Below, piece after piece: positions 14,306 to 22,008 of a stretch of 32,849 bases of DNA (the first letter of the stretch is position 1; the number at the start of each line of letters is the position of its first letter). Source of the DNA: Planctomycetia bacterium (GTDB lineage Bacteria; Planctomycetota; Planctomycetia; Pirellulales; Thermoguttaceae); contig JAUNSJ010000039.1 of the NCBI GenBank assembly GCA_030539295.1, positions 1 through 32,849 on the forward strand, in the 5' to 3' direction. A program made the position numbers and the translations under genes. Under the pieces are notes generated by a model. It was not told the origin of the DNA and did not search any database. It was given only the letters and a program-made list of their open reading frames with translations.

Positions 14306-15457
14306 TTATAAGGAAACGGTTTCGCCGCCGTTCATGGAGCCGTAAGCACCCCAAACACCAAATGGACTTTTCCCGGACGTGGCCGGCATAAGCATACTGG
14401 CGCCGGCTTCCCGGGCATTGACCGTATCCGAGACAAACCGGACGGAGCCGTCGCCCAAGGCGACATTAACCCCTCCTGAATGATAACTCGAAGCGGACCA
14501 GCAGCTCCGAATGGCAAGTTCTTCATAGTCGGTATCCGTTGTACTGGTGACCTCTGTGTAGTCGGGGAAAGTCCCGCCGACCGCTGATTCCGAATTGGGA
14601 GGGCAGACAATGGAGACGATATTGAAGGCTCCGGACAGGTGCCAGTACTTGCCGGCGTTCGTATCATCAATTCCGGGCAAGGCATATTTTTTGCCATCTG
14701 TTGAAAGATCCATAATGGTGTCTTGCGTATTGGCCATCATGAAGGCGGGGAAAATTGCGGCTTTTCCACCGAGTCGGTTGGCCGAGGAGCCGCCCAGACA
14801 TCGTTCCGCGAAAACAATCGTATTGCTCGTGCCGTCGGTCAAGGACGCAAGCGAACGATATTTGGGGTTGTGCTTGGTGCCGCTTATCTTGACCGCGATC
14901 GTGAAAGGTCCGCGATTATTCTCCGCCTGATTACCCGTAGCGAGAACCGAGGGATACATACTGCCGTACCAGTCGCCCACCGACGGGGGGTAATTACAGC
15001 CGGTGACCTGCTTCGACATGGGGTCCGAGGGGCACTTTAAGGGCGCTATGTGCTGGTTGAACGGCGCTGTCGTGTTCGTGGCAAAGTTGGCAACTGTAAT
15101 AGAACCGGTATTGAGCGTTTCCCAGACCGCAACCTGTTCGTAATAGGGGAGCAGAGCCACAACGACACCATAGCCCGGAATGCCTTTGATAACGGTGCAT
15201 CCCGCAGGCAACTTTTCCGCATTGGCATCGACATAGTTGTGCATGGCGATGGAAAGCTGCTTGAGCTTGTTCGTGCACTCCATACGGCGTGCCGCTTCTC
15301 GCGCTGCCTGCACTGCCGGCAAAAGAAGGGCGATCAAAATTCCTATAATCGCAATAACGACAAGTAGTTCGACAAGGGTAAACCCCTTCCTGCGAAGGTG
15401 GTTCGTAAGCGTTTGAACAGGTTTTTGTGAATTGCTTAGATTCGCCCCCCCCCCCAT
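14306..15457 (-). CDS. DUF1559 pseudopilin-like protein 2 (frame split by a poly-G tract)
   Basis: Same family as the protein at 5528-6775. Seen: [85 protein letters not shown], and [17 protein letters not shown] at the end. The prepilin-type cleavage would fall between G and F. The coordinates given use the ATG that directly abuts the poly-G tract, which has no ribosome site. The strong start is at 15501 (AAGGAG at 15508-15513), but that frame reads [21 protein letters not shown] and stops at 15436. A tract of 12 or 9 G, instead of 11, would give a continuous 398- or 397-residue protein from the strong start. Promoter at 15620-15648; terminator at 14232-14269, so the gene is monocistronic apart from a small leader frame. 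Confidence 0.86.
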   Translation of the reverse strand: MGGGANLSNSQKPVQTLTNHLRRKGFTLVELLVVIAIIGILIALLLPAVQAAREAARRMECTNKLKQLSIAMHNYVDANAEKLPAGCTVIKGIPGYGVVVALLPYYEQVAVWETLNTGSITVANFATNTTAPFNQHIAPLKCPSDPMSKQVTGCNYPPSVGDWYGSMYPSVLATGNQAENNRGPFTIAVKISGTKHNPKYRSLASLTDGTSNTIVFAERCLGGSSANRLGGKAAIFPAFMMANTQDTIMDLSTDGKKYALPGIDDTNAGKYWHLSGAFNIVSIVCPPNSESAVGGTFPDYTEVTSTTDTDYEELAIRSCWSASSYHSGGVNVALGDGSVRFVSDTVNAREAGASMLMPATSGKSPFGVWGAYGSMNGGETVSL

Positions 15458-15501
15458 TTTGACAATTGCACTAACATCGCGTTCATTCTTTTGACCAGCA
15501 T
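15436..15501 (-). CDS. 21-codon frame opened by the strong start of DUF1559 gene 2
   Basis: From the ATG at 15501, six bases after AAGGAG, the frame reads [21 protein letters not shown] and ends at TAA just past the tract. It mirrors the situation in DUF1559 gene 1 and is best seen as the gene's own N-terminus in the OFF frame, or a one-base homopolymer error. Confidence 0.55.
   Translation of the reverse strand: MLVKRMNAMLVQLSKWGGGRI
15445..15455 (-). repeat. Poly-G tract (11 G on the coding strand) in DUF1559 gene 2
   Basis: Eleven uninterrupted C on the + strand, 45 bases after the strong start codon. Lengths of 9 or 12 would place the strong start in frame with the pseudopilin body; 11 does not. 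Confidence 0.95.
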
Positions 15502-15548
15502 TCTTTTCTCCTTCGAAATGGTTTTGGATTCATCTGGCATATCCCGGT

Positions 15549-15599
15549 TTACGTAAAGGATATGCGGAAAACAAGAGGAAAATGATTTTTTTCTATCAT
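15549..15599 (-). CDS. Possible 16-codon leader peptide upstream of DUF1559 gene 2
   Basis: AAAAGGAG stands six bases ahead of an ATG at 15599, opening MIEKNHFPLVFRISFT, which stops 47 bases before the ATG at 15501. It lies between the promoter and the gene. The ribosome site is as strong as the gene's own, which is unusual for chance. DUF1559 gene 1 has no counterpart. Confidence 0.4.
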   Translation of the reverse strand: MIEKNHFPLVFRISFT

Positions 15600-15619
15600 A
15601 ATTCGCTCCTTTTGAAAAA

Positions 15620-15648
15620 ATAATAACACACCGATTCAATTTTGTCAA
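15620..15648 (-). promoter_or_regulatory. Sigma70-type promoter of DUF1559 gene 2
   Basis: On the minus strand: TTGACA (15643-15648), 17 bases, TATTAT (15620-15625). Only one mismatch to consensus in total. Confidence 0.75.
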
Positions 15649-15655
15649 GAGTTTT

Positions 15656-15699
15656 GCAAAAAAAAGAGCCGGGGCGTGTCTTTTTGCCAAAACCGGCTC
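15656..15699 (-). terminator. Rho-independent terminator of hemD
   Basis: GAGCCGG (15666-15672) pairs with CCGGCTC (15693-15699); on the minus strand the stem is followed by a run of about ten T (15656-15665). It lies directly after the hemD stop. Confidence 0.8.
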
Positions 15700-15713
15700 G
15701 CAACTGTGGGAAC

Positions 15714-16496
15714 TTACTCCTCAAAGGCTTTTTTCGCCGCGGCCACCAGGGAATCGATCGATGCGGTCGTTGCCTCTTGGTCGATAGGCAGACCCGTAAT
15801 CGTTAGGACGGCCGACGTGAGCGGACTTATACTGATGATTTTCGTAAAAGCAAGCATATCGCCAAAAAGATTCAAAAGGGAATTGGCAATGGCGGAACTC
15901 GTGACCGTGACCGCGTCGATCTTGCCTGTCTGCATAAGGCGATAGACATTTTCGTCCGGCTGCATAATATCAATAGAGCGGTAGACGGACACCTGACTCA
16001 CCGTGCCGCCGAGCCGAATGAGCTCTTCCGAGAGGATTTGACGGCCGCGATCGCCCCGGACGAGAACGAACCGCTTACGCTGACGCGCTTCCGCGGTTAA
16101 GGCGGCAATCATGCCTTCGGCGCAATATTTTTCCGGAACGCAGTCGACGAACGCATTGTACTGACCCACGGCCGCCGCCGTTGCCGGGCCCATGGCGGCG
16201 ATACGAATTCCGAAATCGCGAAGATGATTCCCGCAATCGAAAGTCGGCCCGTATTTCTGTAAGAACCGCTCAAAAAAATAGTGCACGCCATTTTGACTCG
16301 AAAAGACGAGCCAGTCGCAGACACTCAGGTCCGACAGCAGATGATCGCACAGCGACCAGTCCACAGGCGGCTTGATCTCTATGACCGGCTGGACGAGAAC
16401 GGTTGCCCCTTCCTGCTCCAACAGGGAAACCAAAGGCGATGCCTGTTCTCGTGACCTTGTGACCAAAATTGTTTTTCCGGCTAGCTCTTTACTCAT
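15714..16496 (-). CDS. hemD: Uroporphyrinogen-III synthase
   Basis: Cyclises hydroxymethylbilane to uroporphyrinogen III with inversion of ring D in haem and corrinoid synthesis. The 260-residue protein has the low-similarity but typical two-domain alternating pattern: KTILVTRSREQASPLVSLLEQEGATVLVQPVIEI at the start, DWLVFSSQNGVHYFFERF, IAAMGPATAAAV, VLVRGDRGRQILSEELIRLGGTVSQVSVYRS, then DAVTVTSSAIANSLLNLFG and ISPLTSAVL in the second half. Length fits the family. The ribosome site before the ATG is weak. It lies 109 bp downstream of the TraB-like gene on the same strand; no other haem genes are nearby. Confidence 0.88.
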   Translation of the reverse strand: MSKELAGKTILVTRSREQASPLVSLLEQEGATVLVQPVIEIKPPVDWSLCDHLLSDLSVCDWLVFSSQNGVHYFFERFLQKYGPTFDCGNHLRDFGIRIAAMGPATAAAVGQYNAFVDCVPEKYCAEGMIAALTAEARQRKRFVLVRGDRGRQILSEELIRLGGTVSQVSVYRSIDIMQPDENVYRLMQTGKIDAVTVTSSAIANSLLNLFGDMLAFTKIISISPLTSAVLTITGLPIDQEATTASIDSLVAAAKKAFEE

Positions 16497-16605
16497 ATTA
16501 TATTATCTTTCTTTAATGAACAGTTCGTCTGTACCATCGAAACGCCTGATACGTTCCCCTTGGCAATTTGCGTGTCTGCCTTCTTTATGACAGGGCATAA
16601 CGCGA

Positions 16606-17517
16606 TTACATTTTCCACGCGTGAAGCCATTCGGTGGATTCCCGCTTAAATCCGAATTCCGTTTCCAGCCGTTTCTGGAGATCCGGCAGGTGCGCCGCCC
16701 CGTAAAAGACGGCTAAGTGCGTTTTGCCCGCGCCCGCCTGTTCTCGCAGCCGGGTAAGAGCAATCTGATTTCTCGCACTAATGAGCGTGCTTTCCTCTTC
16801 CGAAAGCGAAGAGACGTCGAAAGCTTGTACGAGTTGTCGCGCGAACAGGCGTCGCAGCGTCTTGCGGCGGTCTTTGGCGAATAGCATCGCGGCCAAAAAG
16901 GTCTGGTCACTAACACCTTCTCCAGCGTCAAAAGATTCTATGGCCGTCTTGTAAAAGAAATCAAAAACTTCCCCTTTACGCAAGATTTCCGCAAGAAATG
17001 TCTCCGCATCCATGTCGGCATGGACGAAGTTCGACGCCTGATAGTCAATTCCTTCCATCTGTGACGTCAGCCCCAGGGTCGTTCCAAACCACTGCTGAAC
17101 CACGGCAATCACGGCCAGCGGCGAGCGGGTTGTCCGACTTGCCGGGTCAGGCTCGGACTCGACCGTCGCACTCTTCGGCATGACAAGTTCAAACAGGACC
17201 GCGTCATAGTCTCTAAAGCGACGATTCAATTCCTCGTAGTACTCCGGCTCCCCGTAATGCACCGCGGCGACCAGATCGACCGTGATCTCGCGGTCGTTAA
17301 TCGTACCGGCCATGTGGTGAATGGGTGTGAGCAGTCCGCGAATCGTCGACCCGTTAGGGGTGTCCAGTCGAATGAACTCTTCTGTCTGGTCCACTTCGGC
17401 CACTGCCTGACAGGCGGCATCCGCCCCGGACGTCGACTCTTCGCCACGACACGGGATTATACAGAGTATCCCGGCAAAACAAGAGGCAAACAGCCAGAAT
17501 GATATTCGTTTTAGCAT
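16606..17517 (-). CDS. Secreted TraB/PrgY-like (Tiki-type) protein
   Basis: The start at 17517 follows GGAAGG and opens a signal peptide (MLKRISFWLFASCFAGILCIIPC); the longer frame to 17556 lacks one. The mature part shows the TraB/GumN/Tiki pattern: DLVAAVHYGEPEYYEELNRRF with the first conserved His, YDAVLFELV with the conserved Glu, and HLAVFYGAAHLPDLQKRLETEFGF with a C-terminal GAAH. Proteins of this fold include metal-dependent proteases and pheromone-blocking proteins; the role here is unknown. Length 303 is usual. A TATAAT -10 box occurs on the minus strand at 17572-17577, though with a poor -35. Confidence 0.72.
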   Translation of the reverse strand: MLKRISFWLFASCFAGILCIIPCRGEESTSGADAACQAVAEVDQTEEFIRLDTPNGSTIRGLLTPIHHMAGTINDREITVDLVAAVHYGEPEYYEELNRRFRDYDAVLFELVMPKSATVESEPDPASRTTRSPLAVIAVVQQWFGTTLGLTSQMEGIDYQASNFVHADMDAETFLAEILRKGEVFDFFYKTAIESFDAGEGVSDQTFLAAMLFAKDRRKTLRRLFARQLVQAFDVSSLSEEESTLISARNQIALTRLREQAGAGKTHLAVFYGAAHLPDLQKRLETEFGFKRESTEWLHAWKM

Positions 17518-17978
17518 AGGGCAACCTTCCGCAGGATTTGTTTCTCCAGTTCTCAACCGCGATTGACCCCCATTATACCCGAAAACAAGTCGGGAGGGAA
17601 CCCCTGTGTCGCGGCGAAAAGAAAATTTTACCTCGTCTCTGCGATCCTCCCGTGCCGGGGCGACTTCCTATTATGCCTTTTCCCGACGCGGAGGAGATCT
17701 CTCATCGCAGAATTGCACACGATAGGCCTATATTGCCCATTATGCCAACCTTAACATTCGTCGTGTGATTCCTTCGTACCTCTGGTGGAAACGGAATAAA
17801 ATTGAGGAAAATCTCCGTTGGCTGGTTCCCATGAGGAGCGAATTTGGTAAAATAAAAAGAAGAAAGCGTCTGACGATTCGTTTGAGTCAGACGCGGTAGC
17901 AGATTTCCCACCAACCCCGGTTCGTTGGGCCGCGAGAGTTCCTTGCATCGCAGGCTCCATTTCACGAAAGGAATGTTC
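17518..17978. other. Intergenic region between divergent genes
   Basis: About 460 bases without a supportable gene between the TraB-like gene (leftward) and the DUF1080 gene (rightward). It contains the TATAAT box at 17572-17577 on the minus strand and the stem-loop at 17866-17894. Small frames in it have no ribosome site or domain. Confidence 0.65.
17851..17894 (-). terminator. Stem-loop with leftward T-rich tail in the leader of the DUF1080 gene
   Basis: Perfect 9-bp stem GCGTCTGAC (17866-17874) with GTCAGACGC (17886-17894). Read leftward it is followed by TTTCTTCTTTTTATT, as in a Rho-independent terminator, yet no leftward gene ends here. It could insulate the TraB-like gene, stop antisense transcripts, or act as a 5' hairpin in the DUF1080 mRNA. 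Confidence 0.4.
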
Positions 17979-19256
17979 ATGAAAAAAGTCGTATTGTTTT
18001 GTCTCTTGACCTTGACTCTGTCGGTATCGTCACTTATGGCTCAATGCCCGAAGTTGTGTAACGAGGAGACTATGGTGCCCCTTTTCGGTGCGTCGCTGGA
18101 AAACGGCGATTTTGAAGAAGGCGTCTGGGCCTTCAATGACGAAAAAGTGCTCGTTCCGAATAAAGACAGTGTAATCTGGACAAAAGAGAAGTACGGGTCA
18201 TTCGTCTGCTCGTTCGAATTTTTTGCGCCGGCCGGGTCCAATAGTGGTTTCCTGTTCCACTGCACGGACAAGGGTGACTGGATTCCCAATACGATAGAAA
18301 TTCAGTTGCTGGGCGATTACGGGCTTGAGCCGAATTATCATACGTGCGCCTCGTTCTACGGCTACCAGGCCCCTACCGCCAACGCGACGAACCCCGCAGA
18401 CCAGTGGAATAAGATGGTGGTTGTCTCGATTGGGCAAACGGTGGACATCTATCTGAACGGTAAGCATGTCAACCACATCGATCTTTCGCAATGGACCGAC
18501 CGGTTCAAGAGTCCGGCTGGAACAGACATAGAAGAGAAATTTCAGGGTAAAGCCCTGGCTGATTCCGAACCCTATGGCTATATTGGCTTTCAGGGTCAGC
18601 ATGGGGGCGACGGTGTGACGTTCCGTAATGCCAAGGTTAAACATATTACCTGTTGTGCCAAAGGCGCCAAGTCGGAACTCCTCTTCGGAGAAAAACTGGA
18701 AAATGCGGAATACAATCCGGAAGTCTGGTCCATCGACGCCGAGGGCGTTATGAGCGCAACGAAAGACGACGTTATCTGGTCGAAAGAGAAATACAAGAAT
18801 TTCGTCTATGACCTGGAATTCAAAAATTCGAAAGATTCCAATAGTGGTATTGTCATAAAGTGCTCCGACAAAGCAAACTGGATTCCGAACTCACTCGAGA
18901 TTCAGGTTTTCGACAGTTACGACCGTGCTGTGGATATATCAGCGTGTGGCGCTGTTTACGGGCACTGCGCTCCGCTCTACAATGCGTGCAAGCCGGCTGG
19001 CGAATGGAACCATATGCAAATTGTTTGTAAAGACGAAGTTATAACTGTCTTCCTGAACGACGAACTTGTGACGCGTATGGACAAGAGTCTGTGGACGGAA
19101 AAGGAAACGAATCCGGACGGAACGGAAGTTCCTTCCTGGCTGCGGGAGAACGCTCCGGCTGACCTTCAGAACGAAGGTTACCTCGGTCTGCAGGGGCTGC
19201 ATGGTGACTCCCCGGTCGTCTATCGGAACGTTCGCGTGGTCCGACTCGACGATTAG
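17979..19256 (+). CDS. Secreted protein with two tandem DUF1080 domains
   Basis: The start at 17979 has AAAGGA six bases upstream and opens a signal peptide (MKKVVLFCLLTLTLSVSSLMAQ). Two homologous halves of about 200 residues follow, each with the DUF1080 (3-keto-disaccharide hydrolase/LamG-like) pattern. Half 1: LFGASLENGDFEEGVWAF, SGFLFHCTDKGDWIPNTIEIQLLGDYG, GEWN-like DQWNKMVV, YLNGKHVNHIDLS, GYIGFQGQHGGDGVTFRNAKV. Half 2 repeats each: LFGEKLENAEYNPEVWSI, SGIVIKCSDKANWIPNSLEIQVFDSYD, GEWNHMQIV, FLNDELVTRMDKS, GYLGLQGLHGDSPVVYRNVRV. The fold suggests sugar binding or cleavage outside the cytoplasm. The product is 425 residues. A terminator follows. Confidence 0.88.
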   Translation: MKKVVLFCLLTLTLSVSSLMAQCPKLCNEETMVPLFGASLENGDFEEGVWAFNDEKVLVPNKDSVIWTKEKYGSFVCSFEFFAPAGSNSGFLFHCTDKGDWIPNTIEIQLLGDYGLEPNYHTCASFYGYQAPTANATNPADQWNKMVVVSIGQTVDIYLNGKHVNHIDLSQWTDRFKSPAGTDIEEKFQGKALADSEPYGYIGFQGQHGGDGVTFRNAKVKHITCCAKGAKSELLFGEKLENAEYNPEVWSIDAEGVMSATKDDVIWSKEKYKNFVYDLEFKNSKDSNSGIVIKCSDKANWIPNSLEIQVFDSYDRAVDISACGAVYGHCAPLYNACKPAGEWNHMQIVCKDEVITVFLNDELVTRMDKSLWTEKETNPDGTEVPSWLRENAPADLQNEGYLGLQGLHGDSPVVYRNVRVVRLDD

Positions 19257-19292
19257 TTCGGCCCATTGGTCCTGGCGACGGCCAATCCGTCC

Positions 19293-19345
19293 GGTCCCGA
19301 TTCCACTTCGCTTGCGAGTCGGGACCTCGTTTCGTTGTTTCGTTT
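19293..19345 (+). terminator. Rho-independent terminator of the tandem DUF1080 gene
   Basis: GGTCCCGA (19293-19300) pairs with TCGGGACC (19319-19326), followed by TCGTTTCGTTGTTTCG-type T-rich sequence, 37 bases after the stop codon. Confidence 0.7.
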
Positions 19346-19394
19346 CATAGAGTCTTTTGTCTCTTTAATCTTAACACAAGCTGTCAAGGATGTC

Positions 19395-21104
19395 ATGCTC
19401 ACACTAGTACGAAGATTAAGTTCCGCTCTGTTGCTCTCGGTTGTATTTATGGCTGCCGGTTACAGTCCGATTTTCTCGGCCCAGGAGCCCGCGAATGAAG
19501 CGCCTCATGTGGTTGTCTTCTGTCCGCAACGCTTTGTCGAAGCGATTCGGCCCTGGATCGAGTTCCGAACGCAACAGGGGTACGCCGTTGACCTCGTTAT
19601 ACCCGAAACACTCGCCGATTCCAACGCACCGGCAGTAAGTCCGGATATTCTTCGTCAGGAAATACGCCGCCTGGCCCAGGAGGTTCCGGTCAAAAGTCTT
19701 ATTCTGGTCGGTCCGGCGCGAGCGGGAGAGACGGCGGGCGATGCCTTTATTCCCAGTCCGCTCCTGACTTCGCTCGTTACAAAAGATTACGGGCCGGAGG
19801 AACCCATTGCCTCGGATACGTGGTACGCCGACCTGAACGACGACGGCTGGCCGGAAATTTCTATTGGCCGGCTCCCGGCGCGAACGCCGCAGGAGCTGGC
19901 TTCGGTCGTCACACGCATTCTGGCCTACGAAACGACGCTTCCGGCTGGTCCTTGGCAGCGGCATGTGAATCTGGTTGCTGGCATGGGCGGCTTTACGGCG
20001 ATAATCGACAAGACGGTGGAAATGGTCGTGCGACGCATTTTCTTCGACGCAATTCAAAGTGACCTCGACTTGGCCATAACGCAAGCGAACTGGAAGAGTC
20101 CGTTCTGCCCAAGCCCGCCGCAGTTCAGCGACGTTGTTACTGCCCGCATTTCGGAGGGGTCGCTCTTCTTTATCTATCTGGGCCACGGCCTGCCGGAGCA
20201 GTTCGATTATGTCCCAACGCCTGTTGAGGACTATCCCATTTTCGACATAACCGATGTGGCTAACGTACGATGCGTGGATGGTCCGCCTATTGCCCTGCTC
20301 TTCTCCTGCTATGGTGCGGCCTGTGATCTGACCACGCCGTCGGTGGGCGAGTCGCTTTTCCTTTCGCCGACCGGTCCGATTGCCGTGCTCTCCGGAACGC
20401 GTGTGACCATGCCGTACGGAATGGCTGCCCTTGGTATAGAAATGCTCACGCAAACCTCGCAGGCAAAGGGCCGCGTACGCTCTCACATGCTCTTGGGCGA
20501 CGTCATTCTCGAGGCCAAGCGGAAAATGGTGATCGACATGGAGCAGAAGCCGAGTGAACGTCAGGACGAGGAAAAAAGCGTGCGCACGTTCGTCGATGAT
20601 ACGGCCAGAATTTTCGACCCCAGTGCCAAGCGACTCGATGAGCAACTCTTGGACCACGTTCATCTTATGACCTTATTGGGCGATCCGCTCCTGCGTATAC
20701 GGTTTCCCGACGAACTTCAGGTAACAGCCCCGGAGACCGTTTACGCCGGCGAAAGCATAACGGTCACCGCAACGTTTCCGGCCGGTCAGCCAACGCAAGG
20801 GGAATATACCGGCGAGGCGGAACTCGTACTCGGGCCTGGCCGGACCGCCGCTTCTCGCATGAGTCGCAAAGAATATAAGGAGACGGACGACGAAATGTCG
20901 CAATATCAAGAGACCTATCTTGCGGCTAACGACCGACTTAAGGCGTCCGTGCCCATGCGGAAGAGTGGTCAGGGCTATACGGCAACCATCACTGTACCGG
21001 ACGACTGCTTTGGCCCGCATACGGTTCGCGTTCTACTCACGTCCGGTCTGGAAAGCGGGTCTGGAAGTCAGGAAATTCACGTGCGGGCCGCGAAATCGCG
21101 ATAG
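19395..21104 (+). CDS. Secreted C25 (gingipain-type) cysteine peptidase
   Basis: The start at 19395 is chosen because it opens a signal peptide (MLTLVRRLSSALLLSVVFMAAGYSPIFSAQ); the frame extends back to 19266 through the terminator of the preceding gene, which is unlikely coding. Of 569 residues, about 35-500 fit the C25 caspase-like fold: DTWYADLNDDGWPEISIGRLPARTPQEL (141-168), the catalytic His in FIYLGHG (H264), and the nucleophile in LLFSCYGAACD (C305). AVLSGTRVTMP and LLGDPLLRIR follow, then a beta-sandwich C-terminal part. No type IX secretion sorting domain is evident. Substrate specificity is unknown. The gene sits next to the DUF1080 protein but after a terminator, so it is probably separate. 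Confidence 0.85.
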   Translation: MLTLVRRLSSALLLSVVFMAAGYSPIFSAQEPANEAPHVVVFCPQRFVEAIRPWIEFRTQQGYAVDLVIPETLADSNAPAVSPDILRQEIRRLAQEVPVKSLILVGPARAGETAGDAFIPSPLLTSLVTKDYGPEEPIASDTWYADLNDDGWPEISIGRLPARTPQELASVVTRILAYETTLPAGPWQRHVNLVAGMGGFTAIIDKTVEMVVRRIFFDAIQSDLDLAITQANWKSPFCPSPPQFSDVVTARISEGSLFFIYLGHGLPEQFDYVPTPVEDYPIFDITDVANVRCVDGPPIALLFSCYGAACDLTTPSVGESLFLSPTGPIAVLSGTRVTMPYGMAALGIEMLTQTSQAKGRVRSHMLLGDVILEAKRKMVIDMEQKPSERQDEEKSVRTFVDDTARIFDPSAKRLDEQLLDHVHLMTLLGDPLLRIRFPDELQVTAPETVYAGESITVTATFPAGQPTQGEYTGEAELVLGPGRTAASRMSRKEYKETDDEMSQYQETYLAANDRLKASVPMRKSGQGYTATITVPDDCFGPHTVRVLLTSGLESGSGSQEIHVRAAKSR

Positions 21105-21118
21105 TAACCCGCGGAGAA

Positions 21119-21151
21119 CCGGACGCGGCTCCAAGAGGTGGGCACGTCCGG
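21119..21151. terminator. Possible bidirectional terminator between convergent genes
   Basis: CCGGACG (21119-21125) pairs perfectly with CGTCCGG (21145-21151) in the 64-base gap between the C25 peptidase and the cyclic-nucleotide-binding gene, which point at each other. Neither side has a good T-run, so this is tentative. Confidence 0.35.
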
Positions 21152-21168
21152 CTTTCAGCATGGTCCGG

Positions 21169-21621
21169 TTATTCGTTAATAAAGGACATCTGACGGCGAG
21201 CGGCCTGTAGTCGGCGCCGGATAACTGAGGCGACCAGGCTCATAAGCCGATAGCCGAACGTCGTATCCGTGGCGCAAATTTCGAGCAGTTTGCGACCATC
21301 GATTGAGAGCAGCTCCGATTCCGCGCGGCAGATTCCAATCGAGTTCGTTTCGTGCGGCTCAATCACCGCGGACCAGAGGAGCATATCGCCGCTGACGCAC
21401 GTATCAAGGGTCTTGCGACGGCCATCGCTCAAAAGATATTGCACGTCAATCTGGCCGGAAACGACGAGGAACAGGTGCCGCGAATTCTCATGCTCGCGGT
21501 AGATAACCTCATTAGCGGCAAAGGTTTTCAGCTCGCTTATCGCTTCCACTTCGCGCAGCGTTTCCAGTGAGGTACCAGGAACATTCAGATATTTCTGCAG
21601 TAAATCCAGGACTTTCGACAT
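21169..21621 (-). CDS. Stand-alone cyclic-nucleotide-binding domain protein
   Basis: A 150-residue cytosolic protein from the ATG at 21621 (GGGAG upstream). It is essentially one cNMP-binding (Crp N-terminal) domain: FAANEVIYREHENSRHLFLVVSGQIDVQYLLSDGRRKTLDTCVSGDMLLWSAVIEPHETNSIGICRAESELLSIDGRKLLEIC, ending in a basic helix (VIRRRLQAARRQM). There is no helix-turn-helix, so it is not a classical Crp/Fnr regulator. The canonical phosphate-cassette Arg is not obvious; the SGDMLLWSAV variant is common in planctomycete and chloroflexus-type sensors. The partner is unknown. It is divergent from the DUF2157 gene. Confidence 0.85.
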   Translation of the reverse strand: MSKVLDLLQKYLNVPGTSLETLREVEAISELKTFAANEVIYREHENSRHLFLVVSGQIDVQYLLSDGRRKTLDTCVSGDMLLWSAVIEPHETNSIGICRAESELLSIDGRKLLEICATDTTFGYRLMSLVASVIRRRLQAARRQMSFINE

Positions 21622-21806
21622 GATTGTATTCTCCCATGGCTCTTGTGAACCACTCTCTATTCTTTGAATTCTGCCCTTCCTCCGCTCAGTTCTTTTGGAT
21701 GAAGGGCATCGTTTGGTGACTTCGGGCACCGTGTTGCACGGGCCAAGCTCTCAATATTACAAGTATACCCTGCCTCGCACGCGTTTCAAGGGAGGGCCTG
21801 CTCGCC

Positions 21807-21833
21807 GTTCCCGACTGCTTGCAGGTCGGGAAC
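21807..21833. repeat. Inverted repeat / stem-loop, unknown role
   Basis: GTTCCCGAC (21807-21815) and GTCGGGAAC (21825-21833) are exact reverse complements around TGCTTGCAG. Neither side has a T-run, so it is not a typical terminator; a protein-binding palindrome is possible. Its sequence resembles the DUF1080 terminator at 19293-19326 (CCCGA ... GCTTGC ... GTCGGGA). Confidence 0.5.
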
Positions 21834-21917
21834 CAGCAATAACGTTCGGGGAACTGCCGAACATCGTCCGCTCCAGCTGATAACACTCCCCCTAATCATT
21901 TGCGTGTAATTTCATGC

Positions 21918-21946
21918 TTGACAGGGCGGCTGGACTCCAGTATAAT
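21918..21946 (+). promoter_or_regulatory. Perfect-consensus sigma70 promoter
   Basis: TTGACA (21918-21923), exactly 17 bases, TATAAT (21941-21946): no mismatch. It lies 62 bases before the ATG of the DUF2157-GDYXXLXY gene; AAAGGAG (21997-22003) is the ribosome site. Confidence 0.85.
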
Positions 21947-22008
21947 GGAATCATGGAACGGGGAAATTTCGGCCCTGTCTCAAAAAAATCTTTTGCAAAG
22001 GAGCTCCT

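Larger units (their letters stand above)
21622..22008. other. Divergent intergenic region
   Basis: 387 bases with no supportable gene. It holds a perfect 9-bp stem-loop at 21807-21833 and the consensus promoter at 21918-21946 for the rightward gene. The first 150 bases next to the cyclic-nucleotide-binding gene show no clear leftward promoter. Confidence 0.65.

Noticed and set aside
19416..20663. 415-codon open frame antisense to the C25 peptidase
   Set aside because: Composition is Arg/His/Asn-rich without any domain or signal; it is the shadow of a well-recognised peptidase gene whose catalytic motifs are on the other strand.
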